NCBI GenBank assembly: GCA_002480495.1
Contig: DLCG01000008.1
Location: 475,363-539,362, forward strand
Source: Rhodobiaceae bacterium UBA7804
Lineage (GTDB): Bacteria > Pseudomonadota > Alphaproteobacteria > Parvibaculales > Parvibaculaceae
Direction: 5' to 3'
DNA length: 64,000 bases
This document shows, piece by piece, positions 1-8,352 of this stretch. The notes under the pieces were generated by a model. That model had not been told where the DNA came from, made no database searches, and was given only the letters and a program-made list of their open reading frames with translations. Position 1 is the first letter of the stretch; the number at the start of each line of letters is the position of its first letter. Position numbers and translations under genes: made by a program.

Positions 1-417
1 CGCGATATGTGGGAAATGGTGCGCGGTCTCCGTGCGAGCGGCGTCACCATCATCCTCACCACGCATTACATCGAGGAAGCCGAGGAGATGGCCGATCGCG
101 TCGGCGTCATCAATCACGGCGAGATCGTGGTGGTCGAGGAGAAGAACCGGCTCATGAAGAAGCTCGGGAAGAAGCAGCTCGCGGTTCATTTGCGCGCGCC
201 GCTCGCCGCCATTCCCGATGCGCTTTCCGGCCGCCCGCTCGAACTCGCCGATGACGGCCACACCCTCGTCTACAGTTTCGACGCGCAGGCGGACGAAAGC
301 GGCATTCCCGAACTCCTGAAGAAGCTCGGCGAGATCGGCATCGACTTCCGCGATCTCCGCACGCATGAAAGCTCGCTGGAGGAAATCTTCGTCAGCCTTG
401 TGAGGGCCCGCGCATGA
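1..417 (+). CDS. ABC transporter ATP-binding protein, 3' part (ABC-2 exporter type)
   Basis: This is the C-terminal part of an ATPase; the frame is open from base 1 and the start, Walker A and signature motif lie upstream of the window. The visible part has the switch histidine in TTHYIEEAEEMADR and the usual strand that follows it (VGVINHGEIV), then a C-terminal extension ending in EEIFVSLV, typical of ATPases that energise ABC-2 type (drug/polysaccharide/NodI-like) exporters. Its stop overlaps the permease start at 414 (ATGA), so the two are translationally coupled. The exported substrate cannot be told from the sequence. Confidence 0.93.
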   Translation, partial: RDMWEMVRGLRASGVTIILTTHYIEEAEEMADRVGVINHGEIVVVEEKNRLMKKLGKKQLAVHLRAPLAAIPDALSGRPLELADDGHTLVYSFDAQADESGIPELLKKLGEIGIDFRDLRTHESSLEEIFVSLVRARA

Positions 418-1181
418 CGCTCAATCTCCACGCCATTCGCGCGATCTATGTCTTCGAGATGGCGCGCACCTTCCGCACCCTGATGCAGAGCATCGCTTCG
501 CCCGTCATTTCGACCTCGCTCTATTTCGTGGTCTTCGGCGCGGCTATCGGCTCACGCATCCAGGAGGTGGACGGCATCTCCTATGGCGCCTTCATCATTC
601 CGGGCCTCATCATGCTTTCGCTTCTCACCGAGAGCATTTCCAACGCCTCCTTCGGCATCTACATGCCGAAATATTCGGGCACCATCTTCGAGATTCTCTC
701 CGCGCCCATTTCCGGCCTCGAAACCGTCATCGGCTATGTCGGCGCGGCGGCCACGAAGTCGCTCATTCTCGGCGTGCTCATCCTCATCACCGCGCGCTTC
801 TTCGTGGATTACGAGATCCAGCATCCCTTCTGGATGGCCGCCTTCCTCGTTCTCACCGCGCTCACCTTCTCCATGTTCGGCTTCATCCTCGGCATCTGGG
901 CCGACAGTTTCGAGCGCCTGCAGATCGTCCCCATGCTGATCGTCATGCCGCTCACCTTTCTCGGCGGCAGCTTCTATTCGATCAACATGCTTCCGCCCTT
1001 CTGGCAGACGGTGACGCTCTTCAATCCGGTGGTCTATCTCGTGTCGGGTTTCCGCTGGAGCTTCTACGGCTCGTCCGATGTCGGCGTGGAACTGAGCCTC
1101 CTCGCCATCTTCGGCTTCCTCGCGCTCTGCTCCGGCGCCATCTGGTACATCTTCAGGACGGGCTACAAGCTGAAGGTGTGA
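414..1181 (+). CDS. ABC-2 type transporter permease
   Basis: A 255-residue polytopic membrane protein with about six hydrophobic segments and the ABC-2 membrane domain layout. It has an N-terminal amphipathic stretch (residues about 1-20), and a conserved late loop with PLTFLGGSFYSINMLPP, which is the ABC-2 signature region before the last helices. It overlaps the upstream ATPase stop by four bases, so it is its membrane partner. Together they form an exporter of NodIJ/DrrAB type; the cargo is unknown. The last codon is followed by a repeat-rich intergenic region, so the operon probably ends here. Confidence 0.93.
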   Translation: MTLNLHAIRAIYVFEMARTFRTLMQSIASPVISTSLYFVVFGAAIGSRIQEVDGISYGAFIIPGLIMLSLLTESISNASFGIYMPKYSGTIFEILSAPISGLETVIGYVGAAATKSLILGVLILITARFFVDYEIQHPFWMAAFLVLTALTFSMFGFILGIWADSFERLQIVPMLIVMPLTFLGGSFYSINMLPPFWQTVTLFNPVVYLVSGFRWSFYGSSDVGVELSLLAIFGFLALCSGAIWYIFRTGYKLKV

Positions 1182-1187
1182 GGCGCC

Positions 1188-1345
1188 CCCTCACCCTTCC
1201 CACCTCACAGCTTCGCCACATCGGCGGCCCCTCCCCTCTCCCCTCCGGGGAGAGCGTGATCCGAGCGACAGCGAGGATCGGGTGAGGGTGCGGTCTGCAC
1301 AACGCACATCCCTACCCTCCCGTCATTGCGAGCGAAGCAATCCAT
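1188..1345. repeat. palindromic intergenic repeat cluster
   Basis: The gap between the permease and the DUF2332 gene is built of inverted repeats. The outer arms are CCTCACCC near 1188 and GGGTGAGGG near 1280. Inside are a perfect 8-bp hairpin CTCTCCCC/GGGGAGAG (1236-1254) and GATCC/GGATC arms (1258-1279). At 1321-1344 lies the motif CGTCATTGCGAGCGAAGCAA, the left arm of the larger element seen whole at 62713-62811. These look like REP-type non-coding repeats and may also stop transcription from both sides. Confidence 0.65.
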
Positions 1346-1351
1346 CGGGCC

Positions 1352-2389
1352 TCACCCCCACCTCACCCACCGCCCGTGAAAATCGGCGCGGCCGAGTTCT
1401 TCGTCCGTGCCTTCCGGCCACATCCGAAGACGGACGCTGGCCGACACCTTGTCCTTCTCATCCTGCTCCACGGAGAGCCAGGCAAGCGGCGCATCCTTCG
1501 TCGCGCCCTCGCCCGCCTTCGCCATCGCGGCTTCGATGCGCGCCTGCGTCGCATCGGGCAGGTATTGCCACATGATCGTATGCATGAGCACGCGCGCCTT
1601 TCCGCTTTCGCCCTTCCCCGCGAATGCGCGCTCCACCCAGTCCGCCGCATCCGCCTTCTCGATCACGGTCCCCGCGCGCGCCGTCGCCGCGAGCGCCGCC
1701 TCGATCCGTGCAAGCCGCGCCGTCTGGTCCGGCCATATGTAGGAGAGGAGCCGCTCGCACAGCGCCGCATCAGACGCATCGAGCGGGTTCAGGTCCGAGC
1801 CCTTGCGCGAGGCGACGCGCAGTTCCGCATGGAGCGGCGGAAGCGTCCCCTGCCATTCCGAAACGATCTGCACCGCGCTCGCCGCATCGCCCCAGCGCGC
1901 GTTCCCAAGCTCATAGCCATAGGCATCGAAGCCGAGATTGAGGCCCGCGCTCGCGCCGATCTCGTAGACGCCGAGCGGGAGGCCCGTGCGCGCCGCGACA
2001 TGCAGCATGCCCCCCAGGATAGCGCTCGAACGCGAGACCTCGTTCGTCTGCGGCGCGCTGTCGAGGAAGCGGGTGAGGAATGCGTCGTGGCGGGCAATTG
2101 CCTTTTCGAGCGCGCGCCACAGCGCCTCGTCATCCACTTCGTTCGGCGGATAGGCGGCGATGAGCACGTCATCGCCCTGCCGCTTCAGCGCGTGGAAGCC
2201 GCCAGCCGCCCGCAGGGGCAGCGCGTCGTTCTGCGGATGGCCCTGCCAGCCGAGCACGCGCGCACCGAAGGACGATGTGTCGTTCAATCGTTCGCCGAGA
2301 AGGCGGCAGACGCGGGCGTTGAAGGGCGAACCGAGCAACTCGCAGGCCAGCGCCTGCCGCGCGAAGTCATCACGGATGTGGTTGGACAT
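1352..2389 (-). CDS. DUF2332 family protein
   Basis: A 345-residue soluble protein that matches the DUF2332 family in length and composition. A likely nucleotide or SAM-binding core is suggested by the region GVYEIGASAGLNLGFDAYGYELG, but the activity of the family is not established. I chose the ATG at 2389 (MSNHIRDDFARQAL). An in-frame GTG/ATG-type extension to 2437 would translate a palindromic repeat (2408-2430) and has no ribosome site. It lies 70 bases downstream of the citrate synthase on the same strand, separated by that hairpin, so co-transcription is uncertain. Confidence 0.82.
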   Translation of the reverse strand: MSNHIRDDFARQALACELLGSPFNARVCRLLGERLNDTSSFGARVLGWQGHPQNDALPLRAAGGFHALKRQGDDVLIAAYPPNEVDDEALWRALEKAIARHDAFLTRFLDSAPQTNEVSRSSAILGGMLHVAARTGLPLGVYEIGASAGLNLGFDAYGYELGNARWGDAASAVQIVSEWQGTLPPLHAELRVASRKGSDLNPLDASDAALCERLLSYIWPDQTARLARIEAALAATARAGTVIEKADAADWVERAFAGKGESGKARVLMHTIMWQYLPDATQARIEAAMAKAGEGATKDAPLAWLSVEQDEKDKVSASVRLRMWPEGTDEELGRADFHGRWVRWG

Positions 2390-2407
2390 GAAACTTTCCG
2401 TTCTTCT

Positions 2408-2430
2408 CACCCTCCCACAGGGGGAGGGTG
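2408..2430. repeat. GC-rich inverted repeat hairpin
   Basis: The arms CACCCTCCC (2408-2416) and GGGAGGGTG (2422-2430) form a perfect 9-bp stem in the gap between two same-strand genes. It resembles a short intergenic repeat of the kind also seen at 1188-1290 and may attenuate read-through from the citrate synthase gene into the DUF2332 gene. Confidence 0.55.
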
Positions 2431-2458
2431 GGACCAAATCATCTGCCTACGGTGTAAC

Positions 2459-3610
2459 TCACGCCGCCGCCTCGTCTTCCGGCCAGCCGCCGACATAACG
2501 CGACTGCGGGCGGATCAGCCGTCCGACGCGCTCCTGCTCCATCACATGCGCGGTCCAGCCCGCGATCCGCGCCATGGCGAAGACGCTCGTCACCGCGTCG
2601 CGCGGGATGCCCAGCGCTTCCAGCAACACCGCCGTGTAGTACTCCATGTTGGTGTCGATCCGGTGGCCGGGCTTTGCCGCGCGGAGCGCCTTCAGCGCCG
2701 CGACTTCCACCTCGCGTGCGAAGCGGACGCGCTCATTGCCATTGGTCAGGATCGTCACCGCCTTGTTGAAGACATCGGCCCTCGGGTCGCGCACGCGGTA
2801 GACGCGGTGACCGAAGCCCATCAGCCGCGCGCCGCCCGCGATTTCCCTTTCGAGCCAGGGTTCGATATTCTCGCGCGTGCCGATCTCGTCCAGCATATCG
2901 AGCACGGGGCCGGGCGCGCCGCCATGAAGCGGGCCTTTCAGGGCGCAGAGCGCGCCGACGACCGCCGAAATTGTCCCCGCCCTGGTGGACGCGATCACCC
3001 GCGCCGTGAAGGTCGAGGCATTCATGCCGTGGTCGGCTACCGTCACCATATAGGCGTTCAAGGCCTCCACCTCCGCGGCAGAGGGCGCTTCATCCCTCAG
3101 CATACGGAGGAAGTCTTCGGCGTGACCGGCGCGTGGGTCCGGCGCGACGGGAGATTTCCCCGCTTGCGTCCGGACGAGCGCCGCGGTTATCACCGCCGCC
3201 GCTCCCAATGCGCGGATATGGGCGGGGATATCCCGCTCGCCCGTGTCCTCGCCCGGCTCGTCCGCCAGCATCGACAATCCGGTGCGGAGTCCTTCTGTGA
3301 CGGTTTGATGACGTTTCGATGACAGTAAGGCCGGGATATCCCCGAATGCCGCCTCGCGGGCGCGTCCCAGCGCCTCCCGGACCTCCCCTTCGGACGGCGC
3401 GGGCTCACAGCCTGCCGCCCTCCAGAGCGCGGCCGCCGCGCCCTCGAAATCGTAAGCCTTTACAAGGTCTTCGACGTCATACCCCGCCACGATCAGGCGC
3501 CCCGCCTCGCCGTCCACATGGCTCAGCGCCGTTTCGGCAGCCACCACATTGTCGAGGCCGCTTGCCGTCACGGCGGGCATCTCGCTCTTCAGCGTCACGT
3601 TGCCCGACAT
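2459..3610 (-). CDS. citrate synthase / 2-methylcitrate synthase family protein
   Basis: A 383-residue protein with the full citrate-synthase fold core. Catalytic positions are visible: His229 in GPLHGG, His268 in GFGHRVY, and an acidic residue at 323 in TNMEYYTA. The last is Glu where classic enzymes have Asp (NVDFY), so specificity or rate may differ. The C terminus has the usual AGWTAHVMEQ. It condenses an acyl-CoA (acetyl or propionyl) with an oxo-acid. A good Shine-Dalgarno (GGAGAG) precedes the ATG at 3610. It is divergent from a second, DNA-binding-domain-fused paralogue and shares its promoter region. It may be secondary to a housekeeping gltA elsewhere; the exact substrate is not readable. 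Confidence 0.9.
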   Translation of the reverse strand: MSGNVTLKSEMPAVTASGLDNVVAAETALSHVDGEAGRLIVAGYDVEDLVKAYDFEGAAAALWRAAGCEPAPSEGEVREALGRAREAAFGDIPALLSSKRHQTVTEGLRTGLSMLADEPGEDTGERDIPAHIRALGAAAVITAALVRTQAGKSPVAPDPRAGHAEDFLRMLRDEAPSAAEVEALNAYMVTVADHGMNASTFTARVIASTRAGTISAVVGALCALKGPLHGGAPGPVLDMLDEIGTRENIEPWLEREIAGGARLMGFGHRVYRVRDPRADVFNKAVTILTNGNERVRFAREVEVAALKALRAAKPGHRIDTNMEYYTAVLLEALGIPRDAVTSVFAMARIAGWTAHVMEQERVGRLIRPQSRYVGGWPEDEAAA

Positions 3611-3733
3611 TTCATCTCTCCTTCTTGCTCGGGTCCAGAAAGCTGAGCCATTCCAATGGCTTGGCGTCTCGTTCCCGGTGCCGGCCCTCGCGCGATGCGG
3701 GGGCCTCCTTGCCCTTCAAGCTGGAGACAGGTT

Positions 3734-3765
3734 GATTGTTGGTCAATCTTGATTAAGATAATCAA
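3734..3765. promoter_or_regulatory. twin palindromic operators between divergent citrate synthase genes
   Basis: Two adjacent dyads share a GATT/AATC core. The first is GATTG-N5-CAATC (3734-3748). The second is perfect, TTGATTA-AGA-TAATCAA (3749-3765). Their centres lie about one and a half helical turns apart and sit about 20 bases ahead of the ATG at 3786. They are AT-rich islands in a GC-rich region. The likely ligand is the MerR/excisionase-like domain of the adjacent fused citrate synthase, which would make it an autoregulator (inference). Confidence 0.6.
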
Positions 3766-3785
3766 TGTATAGAAAAGAGAGCGTC

Positions 3786-5006
3786 ATGGCCGAAAACCCG
3801 GAGAATCTCTATCTTTCCGCGCGCGAGGCGGCCGCCGAACTCGGCATCTCGCTCCCCACCCTCTATGCCTATGTGAGCCGCGATCTGATCCGCTCCGAGC
3901 CCGTGCCGGACAGCCGCGCCAAGCGCTACCGGGCGGAGGACGTCCGGGCGCTGAAACGGCGCAGATCGCAGGAAAATCAGGAGGTTAGCGGCGCGCCGGG
4001 AACGCTCTCCTTCGGCCAGCCGGTGCTCGATTCCGCCATCACGCTGATCGCCGATGGCCGTCTCCACTATCGGGGCTCGGACGCCACGGCGCTCGCCCGC
4101 AGTTCGAGCCTCGAGCAGGTCGCCGCCCTTCTCTGGGGTTGCCGCGACATCCAGCCCTTCACGAAAGACGCGGTTTTCCGCCCTTCCGAGCGTCTTTCCG
4201 CGCTCGCCGCCTCGCTTTCGCGCGTGCCCCGGATCGAGCGCTGCCTCTCGCTGCTACCACAGGCAGCGTTGGAGGATGCCGCTGTCTACAACATGACGGA
4301 TCGCGGCCTCGCCGCCACGGGCGCGCGCCTGCTGCGCTACGTCGCCGCCGTCATTGCGGGCGAGGCGCCGAGCGACAAACCGGTCCACGAGGTGCTCACC
4401 CGTGCGCTCACGCAAGGCGAGAAACCCGCCTCGGAACTCATCCGCGCGGCCCTCGTGCTCTCCGCCGATCACGAGCTCAACGCCTCCGCCTTCACGGTCC
4501 GCTGCGTCGCGGGCACGGGCGCCACGCTCTATGCCGCCGTCCAGGCGGGCATCTGCGCCGCGCAGGGGCCGCGGCATGGCGGGCTCTCCGGCCGCGTCGA
4601 AGGGCTGCTGCTCGACATGTCGAACCGTCAGGACGTGGAAGATGCGGTGGTTCAACGACTTAAGGACAATGATCCAGTCCCGGGCTTCGGCCATCCGCTT
4701 TATCCAGACGGCGATCCGCGCGCGGCGGCGCTCATCGAAATGGTCGGCGAGAAGTATGGCGACGACGCGAATTTCCTGCGCGTTCAGCGCATCGTCCGCG
4801 TGATGGCGGAGGCGGGCGGTCTCAGGCCCAATATCGACTTCGCGATTGCGACCGTCGGTGCGGTGCTGCATCTGCCGCGCGGCGCGGGGCTCAGCATGTT
4901 CGTGCTCGGCCGCACGGCGGGCTGGATCGGTCATGCGATGGAGCAATATCGCACGGGCCTGATGATCCGCCCCCGCGCGCGTTATACGGGCGAAATTCCG
5001 CGCTAA
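3786..5006 (+). CDS. citrate synthase with N-terminal helix-turn-helix domain
   Basis: A 406-residue protein. Residues about 8-60 form a MerR/excisionase-like winged HTH (YLSAREAAAELGISLPTLYAYV, then a basic wing ending LKRRR). Residues about 75-406 are a complete citrate synthase: His264 in GPRHGG, His303 in GFGHPLY and Asp351 in NIDFA are all present. I start at the ATG at 3786, which has a GAGAG ribosome site; the upstream ATG at 3765 overlaps a perfect palindrome. This architecture is known as a family (citrate synthase with DNA-binding domain) but is poorly characterised. Twin palindromes directly ahead suggest it binds its own promoter and that of the divergent paralogue, perhaps sensing acyl-CoA or oxo-acid. 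It ends 4 bases into the histidine kinase end. Confidence 0.9.
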   Translation: MAENPENLYLSAREAAAELGISLPTLYAYVSRDLIRSEPVPDSRAKRYRAEDVRALKRRRSQENQEVSGAPGTLSFGQPVLDSAITLIADGRLHYRGSDATALARSSSLEQVAALLWGCRDIQPFTKDAVFRPSERLSALAASLSRVPRIERCLSLLPQAALEDAAVYNMTDRGLAATGARLLRYVAAVIAGEAPSDKPVHEVLTRALTQGEKPASELIRAALVLSADHELNASAFTVRCVAGTGATLYAAVQAGICAAQGPRHGGLSGRVEGLLLDMSNRQDVEDAVVQRLKDNDPVPGFGHPLYPDGDPRAAALIEMVGEKYGDDANFLRVQRIVRVMAEAGGLRPNIDFAIATVGAVLHLPRGAGLSMFVLGRTAGWIGHAMEQYRTGLMIRPRARYTGEIPR

Positions 5007-6247
5007 CCCGCGCGCCGCCTTGCCATTTCTTCCCTCACGATGCGCGACGGCGGCAGAAGCGCATGCGCCCTGGTACCCTTCCCCACTTCGCTTTCGAGCC
5101 AGAGCCTGCCGCCATGCGCCTCGACCATCGCCTTGGTGAGCGCAAGACCAAGCCCCGTGCCGGCGCGCGTGCGGGTGAAGGAATTTTCAACCTGTTCAAA
5201 GGGTTCGAGCACTTTCTCCAGCTTGTCCCCGGGTATGCCGATGCCCGTATCTTCCACCGTCAGCAGCATGCCCTCGACGCCGCAACCATCGCCTTCCTCG
5301 CAGATGCAGACGGAGAGCGTCACGGTGCCGCCCGCGGGCGTGTACTTGATGGCGTTCGAAAGAAGATTGATCAGGATACGGCGGATCTGCTGCTGGTCCG
5401 CATGGATCGGCGGCAAGCCGTCCGCCACATCGACGCGAAGCTGCAGATGCGCCTCGACCATGGACTGCCGCAGCATGCGCAGCACTTCAAGGCCGACATC
5501 CAGGGGATAGAAGACCGTCTCACGCAGCTCCACATGGCCTGACTCGATCTTCGCCATGTCGAGCAACTCGTTGATCATGTTGAGAAGATGGACGCCGCTC
5601 TTGTGGATGTCCTCGACATACTCGCCATATCGCGGCGGCTGCATCTCCCCCAGCGTCTTCAAACGCATAAGGTCTGCAAAGCCTATGATCGCATTCAAGG
5701 GCGTGCGCAATTCGTGGCTCATGCTGGCGAGAAACTGCGTCTTGCTGGCGCTCGCAGCTTCCGCGCGGCGTGTCTGCTCCTCCAGCTCCGCCGCGCGCGC
5801 GGTCGCAAGATCGGCCATGACCATCATCAACTGCTCGGCATTGCCGATGCCCGCATAGACTCCGTTTTCGGTCACTACGAAGGGACGCATTCGCATGTCA
5901 CCAAAGGCGTTTCTCGCCCTCACATTGATCTCTTCGCAGCTGGTATTCGCATCCACGATGAGAACGTCACGCTCCATCAGTTGCGCCACGGGCCTCCTGC
6001 CGTATAGCTCCGCGCCATACATCCGCACATAGGTGAGCAGGAAATTCTTGCGGCTGATAAGGCCGAGTGGCCGCCCGTTGCGCACCACAGGAATGCTTCT
6101 CGTTTCCGGGTCCGCCAGGAGCCGATCGAAAACCTCGGCACAGGGTGTGTCGGGCGATACGGGCGTCACATGGGAAGCAAGGTCGCGCGCGGAAGGCGGT
6201 GTCATACGGATACCGGGAGCTGACAGATACCGAAACAGTGACTTCAC
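5003..6247 (-). CDS. soluble sensor histidine kinase with CBS-like sensor region
   Basis: A 414-residue kinase with no membrane segment. Residues about 20-145 look like a pair of CBS-type motifs (SIPVVRNGRPLGLISRKNFL and RPFVVTENGVYAGIGNAEQL). A short coiled linker follows, then HisKA with phospho-acceptor His178 in SMSHELRTPL and a HATPase_c domain with N box (NLLSNAIKY), G1 (VEDTGIGIP) and G2 (GTGLGL). CBS modules usually bind adenine nucleotides. No response regulator is adjacent, so it is an orphan. The start is GTG at 6247 with a GGAT-like site; ATG at 6205 is an alternative. It converges on, and overlaps by four bases, the fused citrate synthase. Confidence 0.9.
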   Translation of the reverse strand: MKSLFRYLSAPGIRMTPPSARDLASHVTPVSPDTPCAEVFDRLLADPETRSIPVVRNGRPLGLISRKNFLLTYVRMYGAELYGRRPVAQLMERDVLIVDANTSCEEINVRARNAFGDMRMRPFVVTENGVYAGIGNAEQLMMVMADLATARAAELEEQTRRAEAASASKTQFLASMSHELRTPLNAIIGFADLMRLKTLGEMQPPRYGEYVEDIHKSGVHLLNMINELLDMAKIESGHVELRETVFYPLDVGLEVLRMLRQSMVEAHLQLRVDVADGLPPIHADQQQIRRILINLLSNAIKYTPAGGTVTLSVCICEEGDGCGVEGMLLTVEDTGIGIPGDKLEKVLEPFEQVENSFTRTRAGTGLGLALTKAMVEAHGGRLWLESEVGKGTRAHALLPPSRIVREEMARRRAG

Positions 6248-6340
6248 TTATCCGCGTGATGCGCTTAACGGAGGCTGAAAACCTGGCGGTTCACCTGTAG
6301 ATTTCACGAAACTGTCACGAAGGGGCGGAGGAAAACCCGA

Positions 6341-7012
6341 ATGGGCGAAGGAAAAACGGCACTCGTCGCAGGCGCGACGGGCCTCGTGGGCGGGCACCTC
6401 GTCCGTCAACTGATCGAGGATCCGGCCTGTGCGCGAGTGGTGGTGCTCGCAAGGCGCCCTCTTGACGGCGTGAACTCACCCAAGCTCCAAACGATCATCG
6501 CGGATTTCGACGCGCTTGAGGAGGCAATGGCCGGCGTCGCGGCGGATGATGCTTTCTGTGCGCTCGGCACCACAATCAAGAAGGCCGGGAGCCAGCTTGC
6601 CTTCCGCAAGGTCGACCATGATTACATCGTCGCCTTCGCGCGCGCCGCGAAGGCTGCGGGCGCAAGACGCTTCATGCTGGTTTCCGCGATCGGCGCGGAC
6701 GCCTCGTCTTCCATCTTCTATTCCCGCGTCAAAGGAGAAACGGAACGCGACGTTTCCGCGCTCGGCTTCGAGGCGCTCCACATTTTCCGGCCCGGCCTTC
6801 TCCTAGGCGAGCGCGCGGAGCGGCGGATGCTCGAAGGCATCGGCATGTCGCTCGCCCCTCTCCTCAATCCGCTGATGCTCGGGCCCGCCCGGCCCTACCG
6901 TTCGATAGAAGGCGAGACGCTTGCCCGCGGAATGCGCGGCGCGGCACGCAGCGACGCCAAAGGGATACTTATCCACGCTTATGACGCCATCCAGCATTAT
7001 GCAGCGCTATAA
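6341..7012 (+). CDS. NAD(P)-binding oxidoreductase, TIP30/HTATIP2-like
   Basis: A 223-residue short-chain-type Rossmann protein. The dinucleotide site is GATGLVGGHL (residues about 11-20), and a Tyr-x-x-x-Lys-like pair occurs in FYSRVKGE after the Ser-rich segment LVSAIGADASSS. Length and the FRPGLLLGERAE segment match the atypical SDR group that includes TIP30 and bacterial nucleoside-diphosphate-sugar epimerase relatives. The substrate is not known. A GGAGGAAAA ribosome site precedes the ATG. It is followed on the same strand by an MFS transporter 82 bases on. Confidence 0.87.
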   Translation: MGEGKTALVAGATGLVGGHLVRQLIEDPACARVVVLARRPLDGVNSPKLQTIIADFDALEEAMAGVAADDAFCALGTTIKKAGSQLAFRKVDHDYIVAFARAAKAAGARRFMLVSAIGADASSSIFYSRVKGETERDVSALGFEALHIFRPGLLLGERAERRMLEGIGMSLAPLLNPLMLGPARPYRSIEGETLARGMRGAARSDAKGILIHAYDAIQHYAAL

Positions 7013-7067
7013 ATCCTGTGGCCTGTGATAGAGTTCCAAAAACGAATTGACCTTGGAGGAGGCAGAA

Positions 7068-7097
7068 ATGGGCGCGCAAGCGAGGCGCAGCGCATGA
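7068..7097 (+). CDS. putative 9-codon leader ORF coupled to MFS transporter
   Basis: An ATG at 7068 follows the only strong Shine-Dalgarno in the region (GGAGGAGG, 7056-7063). It reads MGAQARRSA and stops with TGA at 7095-7097, which overlaps the likely transporter start ATG at 7094 in an ATGA junction. The transporter itself has no good ribosome site. This leader would therefore load ribosomes by termination-reinitiation. An alternative is that the transporter starts elsewhere or that there is a frame difference; no evidence for the peptide itself. Confidence 0.4.
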   Translation: MGAQARRSA

Positions 7098-8350
7098 CAG
7101 GGCCGGAGTCGGCCTTGCGCCAGGATGCTGAAGCGGTGGCCGCGCGACAACTGCGCCTGCGGCTCTATCTGGGTGGACAGGCGAGCTGGTTCATCAGCCT
7201 CGGCATCCAGTTCGTCATCTTTCCCTTTCTGGTGACGCAGGTGCTTCACGAGCCCGCGGCCCGTGTCGGCATCGCGCAGATGTCGCTGATGATCCCGTCG
7301 CTTCTCTTCATGCTGCTTGGCGGGACGGTGGCAGACCATGGCGATGCCCGCCGCATTCTCATTCGCGTGCATCTCTTCGCCACGGTGCCGCCACTTGTTC
7401 TCGCCGCAGTCTTCCTGACGGACAACCTCACCTACACCTCGCTCATCGTCTATGCCCTTGTGATGGGAACGCTCGGCGCCTTCGCTATTCCCGCGCGCGA
7501 TAGCGCCCTTACCCGCGTCGCCGGCACGAATATTCAGCAGGCAGTGACGATGGCCATGGGCGTGCAGATGGGCTCTCAGCTTGTCGGCATGCTGTTCGCG
7601 GCGCTCGCATCGATCACGGGCACGCCCGCGCTCCTCATCTTCCAGGCGATCGTCATGCTTGCCGGATTTTGGGCATCGGCACGACTTGAGCCGCTTCCGC
7701 CGACCAATACCGCCTCTGCTGCCAACCGCTTCGTGCAGATCGCGGATGGAATCAGGTCCGCGGCGGCGACGCCCATCGTTGCCACCGTCATCGCGCTCAA
7801 TTTCGCGGTCGGTCTTTTCTATGTCGGCAGCTTTCTCGTCGTACTGCCGCTCATGCTGCGTGACGTCTACCAGAGCACGCCCGCGGAGTTCACACGCGAT
7901 TTCGCGGTCATCAATATCTGCTTCTGGGGCGGCACTATCATCGCCAATCTTGCGCTTTTCCGGGTCGGCCATATCAGGCATCGCGGAAGGGTGATGATGG
8001 CCTCGCTCACCAGCGGCCTGATCATTCTCGCCCTGTTCCATTTCCACATGTCCTTCTGGCTGCTCTGCCTGCTCATTCTCTGGTGGGGCATAGGTGCTGG
8101 AACCACGATGACGATGGGCCGGACAATCGTGCAGGTCGCCGCGTCGGAGAGCCATCGTGCGCGCGTCCTTGCCGCCTATCAGCTGGGCTTCTCCGGTGGA
8201 GCACCGCTCGGCTCGCTGATGATGGGTATTCTCGTTGGCTGGCTCGGCATTTTTGACGCCGTACTCGTACCCGCCACCATCATGATCGGAATACTGGCGC
8301 TGCTTTATTTTGTGACGCCGATCTGGACCTACCGGGCGGAAAGCCAATAG
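7094..8350 (+). CDS. MFS transporter
   Basis: A 418-residue major facilitator protein with about 12 hydrophobic segments. The loop 2-3 signature region is seen as LGGTVADHGDARR, and a central cytoplasmic loop lies near residue 210. It belongs to the DHA/EntS-like group of putative exporters. I start at the ATG at 7094 (MTGPESALR), which overlaps the stop of a mini-ORF. It is a paralogue of the transporter at 10143-11369: both have a R(D/E)VYQ segment, a HFH segment and a matching end ...DAVLVPA. The two flank a flavin monooxygenase, which suggests export or uptake of its substrate or product (inference). Confidence 0.88.
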   Translation: MTGPESALRQDAEAVAARQLRLRLYLGGQASWFISLGIQFVIFPFLVTQVLHEPAARVGIAQMSLMIPSLLFMLLGGTVADHGDARRILIRVHLFATVPPLVLAAVFLTDNLTYTSLIVYALVMGTLGAFAIPARDSALTRVAGTNIQQAVTMAMGVQMGSQLVGMLFAALASITGTPALLIFQAIVMLAGFWASARLEPLPPTNTASAANRFVQIADGIRSAAATPIVATVIALNFAVGLFYVGSFLVVLPLMLRDVYQSTPAEFTRDFAVINICFWGGTIIANLALFRVGHIRHRGRVMMASLTSGLIILALFHFHMSFWLLCLLILWWGIGAGTTMTMGRTIVQVAASESHRARVLAAYQLGFSGGAPLGSLMMGILVGWLGIFDAVLVPATIMIGILALLYFVTPIWTYRAESQ

Positions 8351-8352
8351 AA

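Noticed and set aside
1376..3322. 648-codon open frame on the plus strand
   Set aside because: It runs antisense through both the DUF2332 gene and the citrate synthase gene, is rich in Arg and His, and has no family features. It reflects high GC.
7007..8347. 446-codon minus-strand frame opposite the first MFS gene
   Set aside because: Low-complexity charged sequence, antisense to a clear transporter; no ribosome site.
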